Shown: positions 14,415-20,245 of the stretch, piece by piece
Numbering within the stretch: the first letter of the stretch is position 1
How the letters are laid out: each line of letters begins with the position of its first letter
NCBI RefSeq assembly: GCF_938036805.1
Contig: NZ_CALHWC010000004.1
Span: 1-20,245, forward strand
Direction: 5' to 3'
Origin: an uncultured Streptococcus sp.
GTDB taxonomy: Bacteria; Bacillota; Bacilli; Lactobacillales; Streptococcaceae
Length of the DNA stretch: 20,245 nt
Position numbers and translations under genes: made by a program
Notes under the pieces: generated by a model
What the model was told of the DNA's origin: nothing
Databases searched by the model: none
The model's input: only the letters and a program-made list of their open reading frames with translations

Positions 14415-14451
14415 CATTGTCTCCTTAATTTCTTAATACTGTGACTTTTCT

Positions 14452-14480
14452 ATTTTATCATACTTGGCTAAACTGGTAAA
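14452..14480 (-). promoter_or_regulatory. promoter of the DUF5105-like lipoprotein gene
   Basis: On the minus strand TTTACC (14480-14475), a 17-base spacer and TAAAAT (14457-14452) precede the start codon by about 38 bases. Confidence 0.55.
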
Positions 14481-14568
14481 TAGCGTTTGAAATCACCAAT
14501 ATATAAATGCATCTTTGCAATCGCTAGAATGACTAAGCAGATCAAATCTCTACTCCATAATAATATTT

Positions 14569-15107
14569 CTATGGAAAGAGCCACTTGATATGCGGAGCAA
14601 GTTGGAAAATCTCCTGATGAAGTTCATTGAAGCTAATATTTTTCACATCATCCAAGTCCAAAGAGACCGCACTCTCCTCTTGATTTTTAGGATAGAAATA
14701 TAAAATTCGACTATATCGATAGATAGCGTACTCAATTTGCTCAATCTCCTGCCACAAGAAGTACTTCTCTCTTTTAGCAGATAATCCTCTCAGTCTTATT
14801 CCCATCTCATCCATCTCTAAAATCGGTGGTTTATGATTCGAAATATAGCCTAGAACGATCATAAAAATAGCGGTTATGCCCATTCCCCAATAGACTGGAT
14901 TGAAGATATTGTTACTTTCTTCAGTAGTCTGCCTGCTTCTTTGGTCTTCTTTGCTGATAGAAGTCCTATGAACCAGCTGATTAGCACTATTTTGACTTGT
15001 TGACTCAAGGGAGGCCTTATCCATAGATGCAAAAGCCATGATAAAGCAAAGAGTAAGAAAAAGCCTATGGCATAAAATTTTGCTCCATCGCGCTTGTATA
15101 CTTTCAT
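14569..15107 (-). pseudogene. frameshifted membrane protein with a PH-like soluble part
   Basis: An ATG at 15107 with AGGA five bases upstream opens a frame reading MKVYKRDGAKFYAIGFF and a good membrane helix ending HLWI. That frame then turns into a poor sequence and stops near 14874. The -1 frame carries a polar linker, a second helix (GMGITAIFMIVLGYIS) and a soluble domain with EIEQIEYAIYRYSRILYFYP, ending at 14569. The internal ATG of that frame (15039) has no ribosome binding site. The full span is 539 bases, one short of 180 codons, so a single lost base between about 15065 and 15025 explains both halves; the restored protein would be 179 aa with two helices. The soluble part recalls PH-like proteins of the STM3941 kind, which is tentative. 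It lies 29 bases after the deformylase gene. Confidence 0.65.
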
Positions 15108-15136
15108 TCTATTCCTATCCTTTCCAGATATATTTC

Positions 15137-15547
15137 CTATATGAGAATGCCTTCCAAATGATCCAATTCGTGCTGGCAGATTTGCGCTGGAAAATCCTCT
15201 AACGTGATGGTCCTTTTCAGCCAATTCTGATCTAGATATTCGACCGTGATTTTCTGATAGCGAATGGTTGGTCGACTTCCAGCCAAAGACAGACAGCTTT
15301 CTTCCGTCTCATAAGCTCCTGATTTCTGAAGGAGAACTGGATTAAACATGACCATGGGCAGCATGCCATACATAAAAATAATCACCCGCTTTTGAGAACC
15401 AATCATATTTGCAGCAAGGCCGACACAAGACTCTCTATGAGCCAGCAAGGTATCCTGTAAGTCTTGGGCTAAAAATAGATCCGACTTTGTAGCAGGAACT
15501 GATTTTTGCTGTAAAAAGAAAGTATCTTTCACAATTGCTTGTTGCAT
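15137..15547 (-). CDS. short atypical peptide deformylase homolog
   Basis: This 136-aa protein has the three motifs of peptide deformylase, which removes formyl from nascent N-terminal Met. Motif 1 is VGLAAN at 42-47, motif 2 EESCLS at 82-87 with metal ligand Cys85, and motif 3 HELDH at 126-130. Two things are odd. The catalytic Gln at the end of motif 1 (GLAAxQ) is Met48 here, and motif 2 has ESCLS instead of EGCLS. The chain also ends right after motif 3, without the longer C-terminal helix of the main streptococcal enzyme of about 200 aa. It may be a second, specialised or weakly active copy. A GAGG site precedes the ATG, and a hairpin lies just upstream. Confidence 0.82.
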   Translation of the reverse strand: MQQAIVKDTFFLQQKSVPATKSDLFLAQDLQDTLLAHRESCVGLAANMIGSQKRVIIFMYGMLPMVMFNPVLLQKSGAYETEESCLSLAGSRPTIRYQKITVEYLDQNWLKRTITLEDFPAQICQHELDHLEGILI

Positions 15548-15565
15548 ACTTCACCTCAAATGGAA

Positions 15566-15592
15566 GAGGCTGGATTTCCCTATCTCAGCCTC
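15566..15592 (-). other. stem-loop between scrK and the deformylase gene
   Basis: GAGGCTG/CAGCCTC (15566-15572 with 15586-15592) lies about 37 bases after the scrK stop and 19 bases before the deformylase start. There is no U-tract on the minus strand, so it is at best a weak terminator. It sits close enough to the deformylase ribosome binding site to affect its translation. Confidence 0.35.
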
Positions 15593-15628
15593 CTTCGTTT
15601 ATTTGAAAACTCTCAACGTCTTGTTTAC

Positions 15629-16528
15629 TTATTTTGCATAGCGTTCGCTAATATCTTTTGCGAGGACAAAATTTCCTAGTGTAGCCGAGCCATTTCCTGC
15701 GACAGCCGGTGTAACAATGTAATCACGCACATCTGGCACTGGCAGGTAACCGTTGAGCAGAACAGTGAATTTTTCACGGACACGGTCCAGCATGTGCTGC
15801 TGTGCCATCACGCCACCGCCAAAGACAATGACATCTGGACGGAACGTCACCGTCGCTTGAATAGCTGCCTGCGCAATATAGTAAGCCTGAATATCCCAAA
15901 CAGAGTTATTGAGCTCAATGTTTTCACCACGCACACCCGTCCGCGCTTCTAAGCTAGGACCAGCTGCTAAGCCTTCCAAACAGCCCTTGTGGAAAGGACA
16001 GACGCCGTTAAAGCCTTTTTCCACATCCATTGGGTGCTGAGCCACATAGTAGTGTCCCATCTCTGGATGGCCTGTACCCCCAACAAATTCACCACGTTGG
16101 ATAGCACCAGCGCCAATCCCTGTTCCAATCGTATAATAAACCAAATTTTCAATGCGACCACCAGCATTGTTACGGGCTACAACTTCACCATAAGCCGAGC
16201 TGTTGACATCTGTCGTAAAGTAGATTGGCACATTTAAAGCACGACGAAGCGCTCCCACGATATCTACATTGGCCCAATGTGGTTTTGGAGTTGTCGTAAT
16301 GTAGCCATATGTTTTTGAATTAGGATCAATATCAATTGGACCAAAAGAACCGACTGCCAGACCTGCTAAATTGTCAAAACGAGAGAAAAACTCAATCGTT
16401 TTATCTAGCGTCTCAATCGGCGTGGTCGTAGGAAACTGTGTTTTTTCTACAACATTAAAATTTTCATCGCCCACAGCACAGATAAACTTCGTTCCACCGG
16501 CTTCTAAACTTCCGTACAATTTTGTCAT
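15629..16528 (-). CDS. scrK: fructokinase ScrK (ROK family)
   Basis: This 299-aa cytosolic kinase phosphorylates the fructose released by ScrB. The ATG at 16528 is chosen because AGAGGTG lies six bases upstream; an in-frame GTG at 16537 falls inside that site. The ATP-binding LYGSLEAGGTKF is at the N terminus. The catalytic Asp is in TTDVNSSAYGE. The ROK zinc motif is seen as HPEMGHYYVAQH followed by GVCPFHKGCLEGLAAGPSLE. The length and motifs match streptococcal and Bacillus ROK fructokinases. It follows scrA on the same strand, but a terminator (16631-16661) and its own extended -10 promoter separate the two. Confidence 0.92.
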   Translation of the reverse strand: MTKLYGSLEAGGTKFICAVGDENFNVVEKTQFPTTTPIETLDKTIEFFSRFDNLAGLAVGSFGPIDIDPNSKTYGYITTTPKPHWANVDIVGALRRALNVPIYFTTDVNSSAYGEVVARNNAGGRIENLVYYTIGTGIGAGAIQRGEFVGGTGHPEMGHYYVAQHPMDVEKGFNGVCPFHKGCLEGLAAGPSLEARTGVRGENIELNNSVWDIQAYYIAQAAIQATVTFRPDVIVFGGGVMAQQHMLDRVREKFTVLLNGYLPVPDVRDYIVTPAVAGNGSATLGNFVLAKDISERYAK

Positions 16529-16558
16529 TTCAAACACCTCTTGTATTCTTTATACTCC

Positions 16559-16567
16559 ATTATAGCA
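16559..16567 (-). promoter_or_regulatory. scrK extended -10 promoter
   Basis: On the minus strand TGCTATAAT lies 30 bases before the scrK ATG, immediately after the scrA terminator region. The -35 region is poor (CCATTT at 17 bases), as is common for extended -10 promoters. Confidence 0.6.
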
Positions 16568-16630
16568 TATTTCCCTATTGGAAATGGCTCTATATTTTAG
16601 ATTTTCCTCTGTAAATCTTAGCACTCAAGT

Positions 16631-16661
16631 AAAAAACGAACAAACATAAGTTGTTCGTTTT
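16631..16661 (-). terminator. scrA terminator
   Basis: A perfect 11-bp stem (16633-16643 with 16651-16661) with a seven-base loop runs into UUUUUU in the minus transcript, 27 bases after the scrA stop. Confidence 0.85.
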
Positions 16662-16687
16662 CCTTTGTTGACTTTCTATAGCCAAGA

Positions 16688-18700
16688 TTAAGCTTTCACT
16701 TCAATAATCGCATCGCCTTTAGCAACAGTTCCTTCTGCTACTGGAGTCACAGATGCGTAGTCAGCTGTGTTAGTCACGATAACCATAGTCGTGTCATCCA
16801 GACCAGCTGCTGCGATTTTAGCTGAATCAAAAGTTCCAATAATATCGCCAGCTTTGACTTTAGAACCTTGAGAAACTTTTTGATCAAATCCTTCGCCATT
16901 CATAGACACTGTGTCAATACCAACGTGGATCAGGATTTCAGCACCATTAGCTGTCTTCAAACCATAAGCATGGCCTGTCGCAAAAGCAATTGTCACTTCT
17001 GCATCAGCTGGGGCGTAAACGACACCTTCAGTTGGTTTGATCGCAATCCCTTGACCCATAGCTCCGCTTGAGAAAACAGGATCATTTACATCGCTCAAAG
17101 CTACTGCACTACCAACGATTGGAGAAATGATTGTTTCATTTTGGAGAGCCGCTGGAACATTACCAGTTGTTTCTTCTTCGACAAGTTTTTCAGTTTCAGC
17201 TTTTTCTTCAGCAGTTTCTTCGTCTTTGTATCCGAACATATAAGTCAGAACAAAACTCAAACCAGTTGTCAGAACAACCATAAAGATATATTGCAACAAT
17301 TGACCATTCAGGTAAAGGAGTGTACCTGGAATAATTGTGATACCGAAACTTGTACCTGCAAGCCCCATAATAGAAGCTAACCAACCACCAACAGCACCAG
17401 CACCCAGTCCAATTACAAACGGTTTAACAAAGCGCAAGTTAACCCCGAAGATAGCTGGCTCAGTAATACCCAATCCTGCAGAAAGTGCTGCTGGGAATGC
17501 AAGAGCCTTGAGTTTTTTAGATTTTGTCTTCACAGCTACAGCCAAAGTCGCACCAGCCTGAGCTGTCATAGCAGCAGTGATAATCGCATTAAATGGATCT
17601 TTCCCAGTCTGAGATACCAATTGAGATTCCAGTAAGTTGAAGATGTGATGAACACCAGTTACGACAATCAGTTGATGTACTGCACCAATAATCAAACCAG
17701 CAAGACCAAACGGAAGGCTAAGAAGGAACTCTGTACCATTCAAAACATATGACTCAACAATGTGGAAGACTGGACCAATCACAAAGAGTCCCAAAATAGA
17801 CATTACAAGAAAAGTAAGGAATGGAACAAGAAGAAGGTCCAAGACATCTGGAATTTTCTTGTGCAGCCATTTTTCAAATTTCGCACCAAACAAACCTACA
17901 AAGAAGGCAGGAAGCACCGAGTTTTGGTAGCCAACCACCGGAATAAAACCAAAGAAGTAAATTGGATGAGCTTTTGTTGCTGTAACTTCGCTAGCAAATT
18001 TCAGACTTCCTAGAACATCCATATTAGCAATTTTGTCTAAAATATCCTTAGAAGGATCAACAGCAAATTTAGTAGCCTGACCAGCTACATCCCAAGCATT
18101 TGGAAGTGCTGAGTTAACCATCATTAGACCAAGAACCAAACCAATGATTGGGTTCCCGCCAAAGACTCTAAAAGCTGACCAGCAAATCAAAGCTGGGAAG
18201 AAAGCGAAGGCTGTATCAGTTAATACTACTGTATAAGTATAAAAGTCAGTCGATTTGAAAGCATCCGCTGTGGTACCAAATAAAGATAAAACTTGATCCT
18301 GAGCAATTGCTCCACGAACTCCCATGAAAAGACCTGTCGCAACAATAGCTGGGAGAATTGGTACAAAGACATCACCGAAAGTACGGATGGCACGTTGGAA
18401 CCAATTCCCTTGCTTAGCAGCTTCAGCTTTCATGTCATCTTTTGATGAAGTTGGCAATCCAAGTGCTACAACCTCGTCATAAATCTTATTAACCGTACCA
18501 GTACCAAAAATGATTTGATATTGGCCTGAGTTAAAAAAAGCTCCCTGAACTTTTTCTAGGTTCTCGACAGTATTTTTGTCGATTTTACCTTCATCTTTAA
18601 CCATGACACGCAAGCGAGTCGCACAGTGGGCTACACTGTTGACATTCTCACGTCCGCCAAGGGCTTCGATGACCTTTTTTGCAATTTCAGTATTATTCAT
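16688..18700 (-). CDS. scrA: sucrose PTS transporter ScrA, EIIBCA
   Basis: This 670-aa protein imports sucrose and phosphorylates it to sucrose-6-phosphate. Domains in order are EIIB (1-90, phospho-cysteine Cys26 in HCATRL), EIIC (about 105-460, with about ten helices and motifs such as GITEPAIFGVNLRF), a Glu-rich linker (EEETAEEKAETEKLVEEE type), and EIIA of the glucose class (about 515-670). The EIIA phospho-histidine is His592 in ILIHVGID. The ATG at 18700 is preferred over an in-frame TTG at 18706, which is only four bases from the AAGGAG. It is divergent from scrB, with promoter TTGACA-N16-TAGAAT at 18796-18769, and it is likely controlled by ScrR and CcpA. Confidence 0.95.
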   Translation of the reverse strand: MNNTEIAKKVIEALGGRENVNSVAHCATRLRVMVKDEGKIDKNTVENLEKVQGAFFNSGQYQIIFGTGTVNKIYDEVVALGLPTSSKDDMKAEAAKQGNWFQRAIRTFGDVFVPILPAIVATGLFMGVRGAIAQDQVLSLFGTTADAFKSTDFYTYTVVLTDTAFAFFPALICWSAFRVFGGNPIIGLVLGLMMVNSALPNAWDVAGQATKFAVDPSKDILDKIANMDVLGSLKFASEVTATKAHPIYFFGFIPVVGYQNSVLPAFFVGLFGAKFEKWLHKKIPDVLDLLLVPFLTFLVMSILGLFVIGPVFHIVESYVLNGTEFLLSLPFGLAGLIIGAVHQLIVVTGVHHIFNLLESQLVSQTGKDPFNAIITAAMTAQAGATLAVAVKTKSKKLKALAFPAALSAGLGITEPAIFGVNLRFVKPFVIGLGAGAVGGWLASIMGLAGTSFGITIIPGTLLYLNGQLLQYIFMVVLTTGLSFVLTYMFGYKDEETAEEKAETEKLVEEETTGNVPAALQNETIISPIVGSAVALSDVNDPVFSSGAMGQGIAIKPTEGVVYAPADAEVTIAFATGHAYGLKTANGAEILIHVGIDTVSMNGEGFDQKVSQGSKVKAGDIIGTFDSAKIAAAGLDDTTMVIVTNTADYASVTPVAEGTVAKGDAIIEVKA

Positions 18701-18737
18701 TTGCAAAAATCTCCTTATAAAATATTGTAAAACTTTT

Positions 18738-18751
18738 TGAAAGCGATTTTA
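18738..18751. promoter_or_regulatory. cre-like / LacI-type site in the scrA leader
   Basis: TGAAAGCGATTTTA matches most of the catabolite-responsive element consensus with its central CG at 18744-18745. It falls just downstream of the scrA transcription start, where CcpA or ScrR bound there would block elongation. Confidence 0.5.
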
Positions 18752-18768
18752 ACGCCTCTACAACTATC

Positions 18769-18804
18769 ATTCTATCATGATTTCAAAATATGTCAAGCGT
18801 TTTG
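18769..18804 (-). promoter_or_regulatory. scrA promoter with overlapping LacI-type half-palindrome
   Basis: On the minus strand a consensus TTGACA (18796-18791), a 16-base spacer and TAGAAT (18774-18769) form the scrA promoter. CAAGCGTTTTG (18794-18804), with a central CG, overlaps the -35 and is a likely ScrR operator. ScrR is not in this window; in related species it is encoded beyond scrB. Confidence 0.65.
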
Positions 18805-18833
18805 CAGAAATTTTATTTTTTCGCTGTTAAAGG

Positions 18834-18862
18834 TTGATTTTTAAGCAGGAAACGTTTACTAT
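18834..18862 (+). promoter_or_regulatory. scrB promoter with ScrR-type operator
   Basis: TTGATT (18834-18839), a 17-base spacer and TACTAT (18857-18862) are the best -35/-10 pair. The palindromic AAACGTTT (18850-18857) lies in the spacer and touches the -10, which is ideal for repression by a LacI-type protein such as ScrR. A -10 reading of TATAGT three bases later is an alternative. Confidence 0.55.
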
Positions 18863-18898
18863 AGTAATAAGAAATAATATGATTTGGAGGACAAAGGA

Positions 18899-20245
18899 TT
18901 GGCTTGGACGACTGAAAAACGCTACAAACGTTATGAAGACTGGACTCAGGAAGAGATGCAGCAGATCAAAGAAAACATGGCTAAATCTCCTTGGCGGGCC
19001 AGCTATCACGTGGAGCCTCAAACTGGTCTGCTCAATGACCCCAATGGCTTTTCTTACTTTGACGGCAAGTGGGTGGTGTTTTATCAAAACTTTCCTTTCG
19101 GAGCAGCTCACGGTCTCAAGTGCTGGGTTCAGATGGAAAGCGATGACTTAGTCCACTTCACCGAAACTGGTCTTCGAGTGCTGCCAGATACTGCTCTGGA
19201 CAGCCACGGTGCCTACTCTGGCTCTGCCATGCAGGTTGATGACAAACTCTTTCTCTTCTATACTGGTAATGTCCGTGATGAGAATTGGGTGCGTCACCCT
19301 TATCAAATCGGTGCCCTATTAGATAAAGCAGGCAATCTTGAAAAAATTGACAAGATCTTGATTGAGCAGCCTGCTGAAGCGACCGACCACTTCCGCGATC
19401 CACAGATTTTCAACTACAAAGGGCAATTCTATGCCATTGTCGGTGGGCAAAATCTAGACAAGCAAGGCTATGTCAAGCTTTACAAAGCTGTTGATAACGA
19501 CTATACCAACTGGGAAGCCGTTGGTGATTTAGACTTCGCCAATGACAAGACAGCCTACATGATGGAGTGTCCAAACCTTGTCTTTATCAATGACCAGCCA
19601 GTCCTGCTCTACTGCCCTCAAGGCTTGTCCAAGGAGGTGCTGGACTATGACAACATTTATCCAAATATGTATAAAATAGGTCAATCGTTTGACACAAACA
19701 AAGCTGCTATGATTGATCCTAGCCCTATCCAAAATCTGGACTACGGCTTCGACTGCTACGCCACCCAAGCCTTTAAAGCACCTGACGGCCGTGCACTCGC
19801 TGTCAGCTGGCTAGGCTTGCCTGATGTGGAATACCCATCTGACCGCTTCGACCATCAAGGGGCCTTCTCCCTCGTCAAGGAATTAACCCTGAAAGACGGC
19901 AAGCTCTACCAGTACCCAGTGCCTGCTATCAAGAATTTACGAGCAGAAGAACAGCCTTTCGTTGCTTTGGCAGAAAGCAAGAACAGCTACGAACTAGAAC
20001 TGAATTTCGCTGCAGACACCGAGCATGAAATCGTCCTCTTTGCGGACAAGGAAGGCAAAGGCCTGCGAATCAACTTTGACCTCAAGGCAGGTCAAGTGAC
20101 CGTTGACCGCAGTCAGGCAGGGGAACAATATGCCCTAGACTTTGGAAGCAGCCGCAGTACCACCCTTGACACCAAAGATACAACTGTCAATATCTTCATC
20201 GATAAATCAATTTTTGAAATTTTCATCAATAAAGGAGAGAAAGTA
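18899..20245 (+). CDS. scrB: sucrose-6-phosphate hydrolase ScrB (GH32), cut by the right edge
   Basis: 449 codons are visible and open to the last base. The missing part should be about 35 residues by comparison with S. mutans ScrB. GH32 motifs are in place: NDPNGF with nucleophile Asp47, YQNFPFGAAHG, FRDPQIF with Asp167 as transition-state stabiliser, and MECPN with acid/base Glu223. It hydrolyses sucrose-6-phosphate made by ScrA to glucose-6-phosphate and fructose. The start is a TTG at 18899 with GGAGG eight bases upstream. No in-frame ATG or GTG exists between this codon and the nearest upstream stop, so TTG initiation is well supported. The C-terminal beta-sandwich begins near residue 360. 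Confidence 0.94.
   Translation, partial: MAWTTEKRYKRYEDWTQEEMQQIKENMAKSPWRASYHVEPQTGLLNDPNGFSYFDGKWVVFYQNFPFGAAHGLKCWVQMESDDLVHFTETGLRVLPDTALDSHGAYSGSAMQVDDKLFLFYTGNVRDENWVRHPYQIGALLDKAGNLEKIDKILIEQPAEATDHFRDPQIFNYKGQFYAIVGGQNLDKQGYVKLYKAVDNDYTNWEAVGDLDFANDKTAYMMECPNLVFINDQPVLLYCPQGLSKEVLDYDNIYPNMYKIGQSFDTNKAAMIDPSPIQNLDYGFDCYATQAFKAPDGRALAVSWLGLPDVEYPSDRFDHQGAFSLVKELTLKDGKLYQYPVPAIKNLRAEEQPFVALAESKNSYELELNFAADTEHEIVLFADKEGKGLRINFDLKAGQVTVDRSQAGEQYALDFGSSRSTTLDTKDTTVNIFIDKSIFEIFINKGEKV

Noticed and set aside
14874..15224. A 116-aa minus-strand frame as a separate gene
   Set aside because: Its first 39 codons overlap the deformylase gene and its last part overlaps the soluble domain in another frame. 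Only the segment from 15107 to about 15030 has protein character and belongs to the frameshifted gene.
18834..19151. A 105-aa plus-strand frame from an ATG at 18834
   Set aside because: It covers the scrB promoter and runs in a different frame through the first 84 codons of scrB, which has clear GH32 motifs; it is a shadow.
1..20245. CRISPR arrays, tRNA or rRNA genes, insertion sequences, phage genes
   Set aside because: No regularly spaced repeats, tRNA-like cloverleaf, transposase or integrase sequence was seen on either strand.

Overview
The window looks like chromosome of an oral streptococcus of the mitis/sanguinis type. The reasons are the AT-rich base composition, AGGAG-type ribosome binding sites, extended -10 promoters, a methionine ABC transporter cluster with an embedded M20 peptidase arranged as in the pneumococcal atm locus, and a divergent scrA/scrB sucrose locus. 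The species is an inference. Nearly everything is on the minus strand; only the last gene, scrB, is on the plus strand and runs off the right edge.

Layout, left to right. 1-1260: the first eight codons of an unknown minus-strand gene, then trhO (tRNA uridine hydroxylase). 1310-3891: a compact operon read from 3891 down to 1310. It encodes a 63-aa two-helix membrane protein, a 65-aa XRE regulator, two paralogous small membrane proteins, a CPBP-type intramembrane protease, and a third paralog broken by a one-base shift in a G7 tract. 4026-6530: an operon read from a strong promoter at about 6505. It has a long, potentially highly structured leader, an MptD-like ECF S component, a SAM hydrolase (DUF62 family) and a UPF0397 ECF S component. 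No ECF ATPase or T subunit is present. 6568-6746: a nested inverted-repeat element that ends in the likely metI terminator. 6751-10957: metQ, an M20 peptidase, metN and metI (methionine uptake). 11043-11876: an amino-acid-binding lipoprotein with two dyads upstream. 12081-13217: an M20D amidohydrolase. 13323-14414: a DUF5105-like lipoprotein. 14569-15107: a membrane protein broken by a frameshift. 15137-15547: a short, atypical peptide deformylase homolog. 15629-20245: sucrose use, with scrK (fructokinase), scrA (PTS EIIBCA) and divergent scrB (sucrose-6-phosphate hydrolase).

How the genes work together. ScrA imports and phosphorylates sucrose, ScrB cleaves sucrose-6-phosphate, and ScrK phosphorylates the released fructose. 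Three LacI-type sites lie 54-55 bp apart between the scrA and scrB promoters. MetQ, MetN and MetI import methionine, and the neighbouring SAM hydrolase would return methionine and adenosine from SAM, so sulfur/SAM metabolism is a plausible theme for the middle of the window.

The two least explained parts are the orphan structured leader (about 6268-6496) and the XRE/CPBP/membrane-protein cluster. Both are candidates for undescribed regulation.
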